The translations under genes and the position numbers were made by a program. A stretch of 5,122 bases of DNA. Origin: an uncultured Rhodospirillales bacterium. Its GTDB lineage: Bacteria; Pseudomonadota; Alphaproteobacteria; Acetobacterales; Acetobacteraceae. Positions 1-5,122 of the stretch are shown piece after piece. Below the pieces are notes generated by a model. That model was given only the letters and a program-made list of their open reading frames with translations. It was not told the origin of the DNA and ran no database searches. The stretch lies in assembly GCA_903844785.1 (NCBI GenBank), contig CAIMVB010000484.1, positions 1-5,122 of the forward strand, written 5' to 3'. Within the stretch, counting starts at the first letter, position 1. The number at the start of each line of letters is the position of its first letter.

Positions 1-1223
1 GGCGCATGCCAGCTATACTCAACATAATCATCGGCGCTGAGATGCTTCTGCCAGGAAGGCAGGCCAGCGCGTGCACGTGTTTCGTTCTCCTCAGGCGTGG
101 TCAGCTTGCTGACACTGGCGATGAAGGGATCAGCCATGGGCTCAAGACCCAAATTGCGCTGGATGGCACGACCAAATTCTAGCGCCGATTCATCATAACG
201 CGGCGCGCCCACTTCCTGAAGGTTTTTCCAGGTGAGGTCCGTCATCACCGTATTGGGCAGGCCGACACGGGTTTTCGTCACCCAGCGCGCATAGGCCTTG
301 CAGCCAGTAATGGAAGCGACATGGCGCGCATTGGCGGCCAGCACACGCCAGATCTGTTCCTGAATGCCAAGCGATGAGGACCGCCAGGAATACTGAATCT
401 GTGAAAAGCGCGGCGTGAGATTGTCTGATGTAGCACCACCATCGCCCAGGATAAATTCATTCAGCGTCCATGACCCAGCATGGGGGAACATGGCTTCCTT
501 GGTGTATTTCGTTGTGGTGTACATCAAGCACAGCGCATCCACCGCACCGGGGCAGCGCGCCGCCGCATGGGCGCCTTCAATCGGCATCAGCGTTGGGTCA
601 ATCCAATTTTCCGGCTGATCGGCTTCGAAGCTGATGATCACACTCCAATAGGCGCCGAAATGCGTTTCGCCAGTGACGGTATTGGATGGCCAAGGGTGCC
701 AAACCACCGCGGCATCCAAGCCATCATAATAGCCCTTGGCGGCGTGGATGGGCTTTGACCCACAGACCTTTTCGGCAGGTTCGCCAAAAAGCTTGAGCTT
801 GCCCTTGACGCCATGCTGTTGCATCGCGGCTTTCGCACCAAGAATGGCGGCAAGCGCCGCGGTACCCAGCACCGAATGCGGGTCCGTATGGCCAGCCGTA
901 TAGGGGTGCAGGCCCTCGCGTGGCGCCTGATAGGTCACCACTTGCTGCGAATTGCCCGGCACCGCGTCATATTCCGAAAAACTTGCCAGCACCGGCGCGC
1001 CTTCGCCCCATTCTGCTGCGAAAGCGGTGGGCATATCGCCGGAACCTACTTCAACCGTGAAGCCTTCCGCACGCAGCAATTCCACATAATCGCGGCAGGA
1101 TTTATATTCGCGCCAGGCGGGTTCCGCATGCGCCCAGATGCCTTCATTGAAGCGCGACAGCCGCGCTTCATTCGCCGCAATCCAATCAAGCGCGGATGCG
1201 CGGATGGCCTTGTTTGCGTTCAC
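1..1223 (-). CDS. M20-family amidohydrolase (AbgB-like), C-terminus cut by window edge
   Basis: The frame is open for 407 codons and runs off the left edge. The protein resembles AbgB, the p-aminobenzoyl-glutamate hydrolase subunit, and other M20 peptidases/amidohydrolases, which are cytoplasmic zinc enzymes that cleave amide bonds of N-acylated or peptide-like compounds. The AbgB block GHGCGHNLLGTAA corresponds here to GHTDPHSVLGTAA (residues 111-123). The catalytic-glutamate block is GEPAEKVCGSK (147-157), and a WHP metal-histidine motif lies at 175-177. The lid/dimerisation domain starts near residue 185 and includes GAHAAARCPGAVDAL (217-231). Two expected metal ligands are changed (Cys to Asp114, second Glu to Lys152), so the usual two-zinc site cannot be assumed. 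GTG 1223 was chosen as start: AAGGA at 1233-1237 lies 9 bases upstream and the protein then begins where the family does. It follows the binding-protein gene by 20 bases, suggesting one operon and an imported substrate. The family is clear; the substrate is unknown. Confidence 0.88.
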   Translation of the reverse strand, partial: MNANKAIRASALDWIAANEARLSRFNEGIWAHAEPAWREYKSCRDYVELLRAEGFTVEVGSGDMPTAFAAEWGEGAPVLASFSEYDAVPGNSQQVVTYQAPREGLHPYTAGHTDPHSVLGTAALAAILGAKAAMQQHGVKGKLKLFGEPAEKVCGSKPIHAAKGYYDGLDAAVVWHPWPSNTVTGETHFGAYWSVIISFEADQPENWIDPTLMPIEGAHAAARCPGAVDALCLMYTTTKYTKEAMFPHAGSWTLNEFILGDGGATSDNLTPRFSQIQYSWRSSSLGIQEQIWRVLAANARHVASITGCKAYARWVTKTRVGLPNTVMTDLTWKNLQEVGAPRYDESALEFGRAIQRNLGLEPMADPFIASVSKLTTPEENETRARAGLPSWQKHLSADDYVEYSWHA

Positions 1224-1232
1224 CGTGGGGTT

Positions 1233-1237
1233 TCCTT
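1233..1237 (-). promoter_or_regulatory. Ribosome binding site of the M20 amidohydrolase gene
   Basis: AAGGA (minus strand) lies 9 bases before the GTG at 1221-1223, inside the 20-base gap after the binding-protein stop codon. It supports the GTG start; no in-frame ATG offers a comparable site. Confidence 0.7.
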
Positions 1238-1243
1238 CTGTGT

Positions 1244-2839
1244 TCAGGATTTCCGGACATTCCAGAAGGTCGCGAAACCATCCTGAATACCGCTCAGGTT
1301 ACTGCGGAAGCTGGTGGGCTGCAGATATTGGCCCATCGGGTAATAGGGGACTTCGCGCATTGCCTCTCGCTGGATGTCCTGGCAGATCGCCTTTTGCGCT
1401 GCCTCATCCGGCGCGCGGAACCATTCATCGCGCAGCGTCTCAATGCGCGGCATGGTGGCCCAACCTGCATAGCCGGCCTCACCATTGCCGCGCAGAGCAA
1501 TATGGCCAGCAGGGCTCAGCCAATCAGACCCCGACCAATTGGTGACAAAAGCGCTCCAGCCGCCTTCCGCAACAGGGCCTTTACGGTTGCGCCGCTGCAG
1601 CATGGCGTTGAATTCCACCGCATAGACTTCGACATTCATGCCGACGCGCTTGAAAGTATCTTCCATCACCGCACCAAGCGCCATCAAGGTTGCGGAGTTG
1701 GACGGAATCATCAAAAGTACCGGTTCGCCGCGATAGCCGGCGGCGCGGAGCGCATCGCGCGTCTTGGCTGCATCGCGCGCCCCCATCAGCGGTTCAAGCC
1801 CCGCATCGGAGCCCATCGGGGTGTTCGGGCAGAAAAAGCCCAGCGGCGTGTGATAAAGACTTTTCTCATCCGGCCCGACCACGGCCTGCATGAAGGCGGT
1901 TTGGTCAATCGCGCCCCATAATGCTCGGCGGATTTCCGGATTATTGAACGGCGCCTGCAAGTGATTGACCCGCACCATGCTGACAAAACCGGTATTGTCC
2001 AAAACCCGCACCTGCACATTGCGCGCGCGACGCAGCAGCGAAAGCTGGTCGTGATAGGCGTATTCAACCCAATCCACTTCCCCCGCCACCAGGGCTGAAA
2101 CAGCCGTGGAGGGGTCTGGCATGGTGCGCCATTCAACACGATCGAAATTCACCACTTTGGGGCCAGAGGTCCAGCCGGCCCCGCCGCCCTGGCGCGGCAC
2201 ATAGCGTTCGAATTTGGTATAGACATTGAGCGACCCAGGCACCCTTTCATCCGCCTTGAAGCGGAAGGGGCCAGAACCGATCATCTCCGGCACCTGGCGG
2301 AAGGGATCGGTATTGGCCAGGCGTTCCGGCATCATGGCGCAGACCGGGACCGATGCCTTGCCAAGCGCGATGGGCAGCAAAGGGAAAGGCTGCTTCAGGC
2401 GGAAGCGAATGGTGCGGTCATCCGGGGCGGAAAGTTCCTCGGTTACGTTCAACAGGGTTTCGCCGAAGGGATCACGCCGCGCCCAGCGGCGGATGCTTGC
2501 CACGCAATCTCGCGCCAGCACGCGTTCTCCATCATGCCAGAACAGTCCCTCGCGCAGCGTCAGGTTCCATAGGCGGCCATCTTGTTCCACCCGATGGCCT
2601 GCGACCATCTGCGGCGTCGCCTGGAAATTGGCGTCCATACTGTAGAGCGTGTCGAACACCATATAGCCGTGATTGCGGCTGATATAGGCGGTGGTGGTGA
2701 CGGGATCGAGCGTGATCAGATCCTGCTGCGGCACAAAGCGCAGCACCCGAGCGCCCTGCGCCTGAGCTAGGGCGGGGGTGGCGATGGGGGCGAGCATTCC
2801 TGCCCCGGTCAGACTGGCAAATTGGCGGCGGGTAATCAT
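1244..2839 (-). CDS. ABC transporter substrate-binding protein, family 5 (oligopeptide/dipeptide type), Tat-type signal
   Basis: This is a complete 531-residue protein of the SBP_bac_5 (OppA/DppA-like) family, which captures peptides, opines, glycosides or similar solutes in the periplasm for an ABC importer. The N-terminus has a twin-arginine-like signal: TRRQFASLTG (3-12), a hydrophobic stretch, and a probable cleavage after PALA near residue 25. Family landmarks appear in order: LREGLFWHDGERVLARD (95-111), the APDDRTIRFRLKQPFP block (138-153), GSGPFRF (188-194), and FNNPEIRRALWGAID (298-312), which matches the conserved second-domain helix. The length is typical. The start at 2839 has a near-perfect ribosome binding site. 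The M20 hydrolase gene follows after 20 bases, so the imported ligand is plausibly that enzyme's substrate. No permease or ATPase gene is in the window; they may lie beyond the left edge. The ligand cannot be read from the sequence. Confidence 0.93.
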   Translation of the reverse strand: MITRRQFASLTGAGMLAPIATPALAQAQGARVLRFVPQQDLITLDPVTTTAYISRNHGYMVFDTLYSMDANFQATPQMVAGHRVEQDGRLWNLTLREGLFWHDGERVLARDCVASIRRWARRDPFGETLLNVTEELSAPDDRTIRFRLKQPFPLLPIALGKASVPVCAMMPERLANTDPFRQVPEMIGSGPFRFKADERVPGSLNVYTKFERYVPRQGGGAGWTSGPKVVNFDRVEWRTMPDPSTAVSALVAGEVDWVEYAYHDQLSLLRRARNVQVRVLDNTGFVSMVRVNHLQAPFNNPEIRRALWGAIDQTAFMQAVVGPDEKSLYHTPLGFFCPNTPMGSDAGLEPLMGARDAAKTRDALRAAGYRGEPVLLMIPSNSATLMALGAVMEDTFKRVGMNVEVYAVEFNAMLQRRNRKGPVAEGGWSAFVTNWSGSDWLSPAGHIALRGNGEAGYAGWATMPRIETLRDEWFRAPDEAAQKAICQDIQREAMREVPYYPMGQYLQPTSFRSNLSGIQDGFATFWNVRKS

Positions 2840-2846
2840 TGGATGA

Positions 2847-2854
2847 TCTCCTTT
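2847..2854 (-). promoter_or_regulatory. Strong ribosome binding site of the substrate-binding protein gene
   Basis: AAAGGAGA on the minus strand has its AGGAG core 8 bases before the ATG at 2837-2839. It is close to the ideal anti-16S complement, fixes the start and suggests efficient translation, as expected for an abundant periplasmic binding protein. Confidence 0.85.
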
Positions 2855-3279
2855 CCAGGCTTGAACAGGGGGCGGTCAACCGAACCGGCGGACCCCGTAT
2901 CAGGGATGCTTGCGCGCCCCGGCCCCCGCGACAAGCCCAAGGGCCGCGCCACCGATTCGTGACCCCCATCCCGGTAAGCTTCCGGCCAAAACACAGCCTT
3001 GCAGGGGGAATTGCCCGATCTTTGGCGGGGCTTCGAGCAGGATTCCGGGGCCTCACGCTGGTTTGAGGAAAAAAACCGGGCGCAGGGCGATTTTTTTCTT
3101 GCCATTCGCCGCGCCCCCGCATAGAAGCGCCGCAGACGCAGTACGCACGTGCCTCTGGCCCCCGGCCCAATCGGCCAAAGGGTTTACGCAACGACGTCAA
3201 GCGTTCTGGCAACCCCGCCCGGGTCTTCTCGGTCGGCATTCTACTGGTCGCTGGTTCGTTCGACCGTTTCGTTAACCTT

Positions 3280-3304
3280 GGGCCGTCGCCTTTATGGTCG
3301 GCCC
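3280..3304 (+). repeat. Inverted repeat / hairpin just upstream of the decarboxylase ribosome binding site
   Basis: GGGCCG (3280-3285) is perfectly complementary to CGGCCC (3299-3304). The stem can extend inside the loop by a G-U pair (3288/3298) and two C-G pairs (3289/3297, 3290/3296), leaving a TTTAT apical loop. It ends 11 bases before the GGAGG at 3316-3320, close enough to influence ribosome access. No T-run follows, so it is not an intrinsic terminator. Confidence 0.55.
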
Positions 3305-3332
3305 CTTTGGAGCCTGGAGGGTGCTGCGATGA
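3294..3332 (+). other. Possible 12-codon upstream reading frame overlapping the decarboxylase start
   Basis: ATG at 3294 opens a frame encoding MVGPFGAWRVLR and stops at TGA 3330-3332, which overlaps the decarboxylase ATG (3329-3331) in an ATGA arrangement typical of translational coupling. Its start codon sits at the apical loop of the hairpin at 3280-3304. No clear ribosome binding site precedes it, and so short a frame can arise by chance; I regard its translation as unproven. Confidence 0.2.
3316..3320 (+). promoter_or_regulatory. Ribosome binding site of the decarboxylase gene
   Basis: GGAGG lies 8 bases before the ATG at 3329. It decides the start in favour of this ATG rather than upstream in-frame codons such as the GTG at 3149, and gives a protein of the usual family length. 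Confidence 0.85.
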
Positions 3333-4459
3333 CACCGAAAATCGCACGCTTTTTGCGCGACAACGCGCCTGCCACGCCATGCCTTGTGCTGGATGTGGAC
3401 CGTGTCGAGGAAAAGTACCGCGCCATGCACGCGGCACTGCCGCTTGCGCGCATTTATTACGCCGTGAAGGCCAATCCCGCCACGCCGATCCTGGAGCGGC
3501 TGGTGAAGCTTGGCTCAAGCTTTGATGCCGCTTCCTTTGAGGAGGTGCGGGCTTGCCTTGACGCCGGCGCGCGTCCGGAAGCGATTTCCTATGGCAATAC
3601 CATCAAGAAGGTGTCGGCGATTGCTGCCGCCCATAAGGCTGGTGTTTCCATGTTCGCCTTCGACAGCATCGAGGAATTGGAAAAGCTGGCGCGCCATGCG
3701 CCCGGCGCGCGGGTTTATTGCCGCATCTTGGTGCAGAATGAAGGTGCGGAGTGGCCGCTTTCGCGCAAATTCGGCTGCGAATTGGAAATGGCGCGTGATC
3801 TGATGTTGAAGGCCGGCGATATGGGGCTCGACCCCTATGGCATTTCCTTCCATGTCGGCAGCCAGCAGACCAAGACTGCAGCTTATGAAGGCGCCATCGC
3901 GCGGGTTGCGATGCTGTTCACGGATTTGAAGGAAGCGGGCGTAAAGCTCCGCATGGTTAATCTGGGCGGCGGCTATCCGGTGCGCTACCGCGCGGAAGTG
4001 CCGGAAATTGATGATTTCGGCATGGCCATCATGGGTGCCATGACCAAGCATTTTGGCAATGATCTGCCGGAGATGGTGGTGGAACCCGGCCGCTTCATCG
4101 TGGGCGATGCCGGCCTGGTTTCCAGCGAAGTGGTGCTGGTTTCCCGCAAGGGGGCCACTGATCCAGTGCGTTGGGTCTATCTGGATATCGGGCGCTTTGG
4201 TGGCCTCGCGGAAACCGAAGGCGAGGCAATTCGCTATGACATCCGCACGCCGCATGACGGGACTGAGGATGGGCCAGTGACCATCGCGGGCCCAACCTGC
4301 GACAGCACGGATACGCTCTATGAAAAATCCAATTACCGCATGCCCCTGAAGCTTGCGTGCGGTGATCGGGTGGAGCTGCGCTCCACCGGGGCGTACGTGA
4401 CGACTTATGCGTCGCAGGGCTTCAACGGCTATGCGCCGTTGAAGGAACATTACATCTAA
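3329..4459 (+). CDS. odc: Ornithine/lysine decarboxylase, PLP-dependent, alanine-racemase-like fold (group IV)
   Basis: This complete 376-residue enzyme decarboxylates ornithine to putrescine and, in many alphaproteobacterial members, lysine to cadaverine. It is a cytoplasmic first step of polyamine synthesis. The N-terminal barrel carries the PLP lysine in YYAVKANP (Lys47), then SYGNTIKK (87-94), WPLSRKFGC (142-150) and SFHVGSQQ (173-180, with His175 expected to stack on the cofactor ring). GGGYP (213-217) and EPGR (252-255) bind the phosphate. The C-terminal domain has GPTCDS (321-326), with Cys324 and Asp325 matching the cross-subunit active-site Cys-Asp pair, and GAY (354-356) followed by FNGY (365-368). 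All key residues are present, so it should be active as a homodimer. GPTCDS rather than a diaminopimelate-decarboxylase signature separates it from LysA. The ATG is preceded by GGAGG. It is divergent from the transport unit and convergent with the next gene, so probably monocistronic. Ornithine versus lysine preference cannot be settled by eye. Confidence 0.95.
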   Translation: MTPKIARFLRDNAPATPCLVLDVDRVEEKYRAMHAALPLARIYYAVKANPATPILERLVKLGSSFDAASFEEVRACLDAGARPEAISYGNTIKKVSAIAAAHKAGVSMFAFDSIEELEKLARHAPGARVYCRILVQNEGAEWPLSRKFGCELEMARDLMLKAGDMGLDPYGISFHVGSQQTKTAAYEGAIARVAMLFTDLKEAGVKLRMVNLGGGYPVRYRAEVPEIDDFGMAIMGAMTKHFGNDLPEMVVEPGRFIVGDAGLVSSEVVLVSRKGATDPVRWVYLDIGRFGGLAETEGEAIRYDIRTPHDGTEDGPVTIAGPTCDSTDTLYEKSNYRMPLKLACGDRVELRSTGAYVTTYASQGFNGYAPLKEHYI

Positions 4460-4462
4460 TCG

Positions 4463-4491
4463 GATCCCGGCGCGGGCAACCGCGCCGGATC
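4463..4491. terminator. Bidirectional stem-loop between convergent genes
   Basis: CCGGCGCGG (4467-4475) is perfectly complementary to CCGCGCCGG (4480-4488), enclosing a GCAA loop of the stable GNRA class on the plus-strand transcript. GAT 4463-4465 can pair with ATC 4489-4491 around a single bulged C, giving 12 pairs. It begins 3 bases after the decarboxylase stop and overlaps the stop codon of the minus-strand gene (4490-4492). Neither side has a T-run, so it is not a canonical intrinsic terminator. It could end transcripts with other factors or protect 3' ends. Confidence 0.6.
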
Positions 4492-5122
4492 AGACGTAGC
4501 CGGGCCCTTCAATGGGCGGATGCGCCTTCAGAAAAGCTTCATCCACCTCAACGCCAATACCAGGCGCTTCAAGCGGGCGCACGCAGCCATCCTTGCCGAT
4601 GCGCCAGGGCTCGCTGCCCAGTTCATCGCGGAACTTATTGGCACGCGACACATCGGCTTCGAAATAACCGCCATTATCAATCGCTGCCAGTAGATGGATG
4701 GACGCGGCCTGATTGACGCCTGTCATGGATGAATGCGGGTGGATCGGAATTTTGAAGCCGGATGCCATGGCGGCGATGCGCATGGTCTCTGTCACGCCAC
4801 CGCATTTGGAAAGATCAGGCTGCCAAATGCGGATCACATCATCTTCCAGCACACGGGTGAATTCAAAGCGGGTGAAGTGATTCTCGCCAGCCGCCAGCGG
4901 TGTGCTGCCAAAGCCATGCGCCTCAGCATAGGAACGGTGATCATGCGCGGGAAACGGTTCTTCCAGCCAGCCGATATTCAGCCGGTCCATCTCAGGCAGC
5001 ACTTGCCGCACCTGCGCGATATTGTAGCCAATATTGGCGTCGGTCAGGATTTCCAGATCATGGCCAAAGGCATCGCGCACCGCTTCCATGCGGGCAATAT
5101 CATCGCGCACCGTATCGCCCAC
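4490..5122 (-). CDS. Enolase-superfamily enzyme, mandelate racemase subgroup, N-terminus cut by window edge
   Basis: The last 210 residues are present; the N-terminal capping domain and first barrel strands lie beyond the right edge. Enzymes of this group abstract a proton next to a carboxylate using Mg2+ and usually racemise hydroxy acids or dehydrate sugar acids in the cytoplasm. Visible magnesium ligands (numbered from the window edge) are Asp28 in LTDAN, Glu54 in WLEEPF and Glu80 in AAGEN. The catalytic Asp-His dyad is present as Asp103 (QPDLSKCGGVT) and His130 (IPIHPHSS), with Glu155 in YFEAD at the position of mandelate racemase Glu317. This pattern places it in the mandelate racemase subgroup rather than enolase or muconate cycloisomerase. 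The codon at the edge is GTG (VGDTVRDD), which matches the internal K-V-G stretch after the KxK base, so it is almost certainly not the real start. It converges on the decarboxylase gene with 30 bases between. The substrate is not identifiable. Confidence 0.92.
   Translation of the reverse strand: MGDTVRDDIARMEAVRDAFGHDLEILTDANIGYNIAQVRQVLPEMDRLNIGWLEEPFPAHDHRSYAEAHGFGSTPLAAGENHFTRFEFTRVLEDDVIRIWQPDLSKCGGVTETMRIAAMASGFKIPIHPHSSMTGVNQAASIHLLAAIDNGGYFEADVSRANKFRDELGSEPWRIGKDGCVRPLEAPGIGVEVDEAFLKAHPPIEGPGYV

Larger units (their letters stand above)
2840..3328. promoter_or_regulatory. Divergent intergenic control region (489 bases)
   Basis: The region separates the divergent binding-protein gene (minus) and decarboxylase gene (plus), so it must hold both promoters. 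I could not identify a convincing -35/-10 pair for either. Short frames here show no recognisable protein. The decarboxylase frame stays open upstream to a GTG at 3149, but the encoded 60 residues match nothing in the family and precede a good ribosome binding site, so they are not counted as coding. Near the middle are a run of seven A (3069-3075) and a run of seven T (3091-3097), separated by a GC-rich 15-base spacer; these are the most AT-rich bases of the gap. From about 3150 to 3328 several inverted repeats suggest a structured leader RNA for the decarboxylase. Confidence 0.7.
3150..3328 (+). ncRNA. Candidate structured 5' leader of the decarboxylase (possibly the alphaproteobacterial speF element)
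   Basis: Several potential stem-loops line up before the decarboxylase start. 3152-3160 pairs with 3173-3181 (8 of 9 positions). ACGC 3186-3189 pairs with GCGT 3201-3204 around a GACGTC core. GGTCG 3246-3250 pairs with CGACC 3261-3265. GGGCCG 3280-3285 pairs with CGGCCC 3299-3304, just before the Shine-Dalgarno sequence. It is established that a conserved RNA element called the speF leader lies upstream of ornithine decarboxylase genes in Alphaproteobacteria, so gene and position fit. I could not compare the sequence with that model, and the boundaries are only approximate. The alternative is an unstructured 5' UTR with chance GC-rich repeats. Confidence 0.4.

Noticed and set aside
813..1286. 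Plus-strand frame of 157 codons
   Set aside because: Antisense shadow of the M20 hydrolase gene, Arg/His-rich with no domain.
1196..1921. Plus-strand frame of 241 codons
   Set aside because: It lies antisense to the 3' part of the binding-protein gene and spans the gap to the hydrolase gene; no family resemblance and no ribosome binding site of note.
3076..3100. Intrinsic terminator suggested by the T-run at 3091-3097
   Set aside because: The bases before the T-run contain a direct repeat (GGGCG twice), not a GC stem, so no terminator hairpin forms on either strand.
3149..3328. 60-residue N-terminal extension of the decarboxylase from GTG 3149
   Set aside because: The family starts about 15 residues before the PCLVLDVD block, the ATG at 3329 has a good ribosome binding site, and the extension has no family match.
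2532..3518. Minus-strand frame of 328 codons across the intergenic region
   Set aside because: It overlaps the binding-protein gene in another frame, runs antisense to the decarboxylase start, is rich in Arg, Pro and Ser as expected for a GC-rich shadow frame, and shows no recognisable domain.
3515..4450. Minus-strand frame of 311 codons antisense to the decarboxylase
   Set aside because: The plus strand encodes a complete decarboxylase with all catalytic motifs; the antisense frame is the usual shadow in GC-rich coding DNA and shows no motif.
3329..4459. Diaminopimelate decarboxylase (LysA) as identity of the PLP enzyme
   Set aside because: The length of 376 residues, the WPLSRKFG and GPTCDS blocks and the FNGY ending match the ornithine/lysine decarboxylase branch instead.
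5120..5122. GTG at the right edge as the start of the enolase-superfamily gene
   Set aside because: It corresponds to an internal valine of the barrel; the N-terminal capping domain and KxK base must lie beyond the window.

Overview
The window is GC-rich chromosomal DNA, most likely from an alphaproteobacterium. The best clue is the decarboxylase at 3329-4459, which looks like the compact ornithine/lysine decarboxylases of rhizobia and relatives. The Tat-type signal on the oligopeptide-class binding protein and the M20 hydrolase variant downstream would fit Rhodospirillales/Acetobacteraceae, but that narrower placement is inference. I see no tRNA, rRNA, insertion sequence, CRISPR array or phage gene.

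Layout: (1) 1-1223, minus strand: most of an M20 (AbgB-like) amidohydrolase, missing its C-terminus at the left edge. (2) 1244-2839, minus strand: a complete family 5 ABC-transporter substrate-binding protein, 20 bases upstream of the hydrolase and probably cotranscribed with it. (3) 2840-3328: a 489-base divergent intergenic region carrying the control sequences of both transcription units. Its right half can form several stem-loops just before the decarboxylase and may be a speF-type polyamine leader. (4) 3329-4459, plus strand: a complete PLP-dependent ornithine/lysine decarboxylase. (5) 4460-4489: a short convergent gap with a strong GC hairpin closed by a GCAA tetraloop. (6) 4490-5122, minus strand: the C-terminal barrel part of an enolase-superfamily (mandelate racemase subgroup) enzyme that enters from the right edge.

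The left-hand pair suggests a scavenging system: a periplasmic protein captures a peptide-like or N-acylated compound, and a cytoplasmic hydrolase cleaves it after import. The permease and ATPase genes are not in the window. The decarboxylase makes a diamine (putrescine or cadaverine) and is probably regulated separately. The enolase-superfamily gene probably belongs to a sugar-acid or hydroxy-acid catabolic unit continuing to the right.

The points most worth a second look are the altered metal site of the M20 protein (Cys to Asp and Glu to Lys at two ligand positions) and the structured leader of the decarboxylase. That leader has mutually exclusive pairing options and a 12-codon upstream reading frame whose stop overlaps the decarboxylase start. 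All other genes look like ordinary members of known families.
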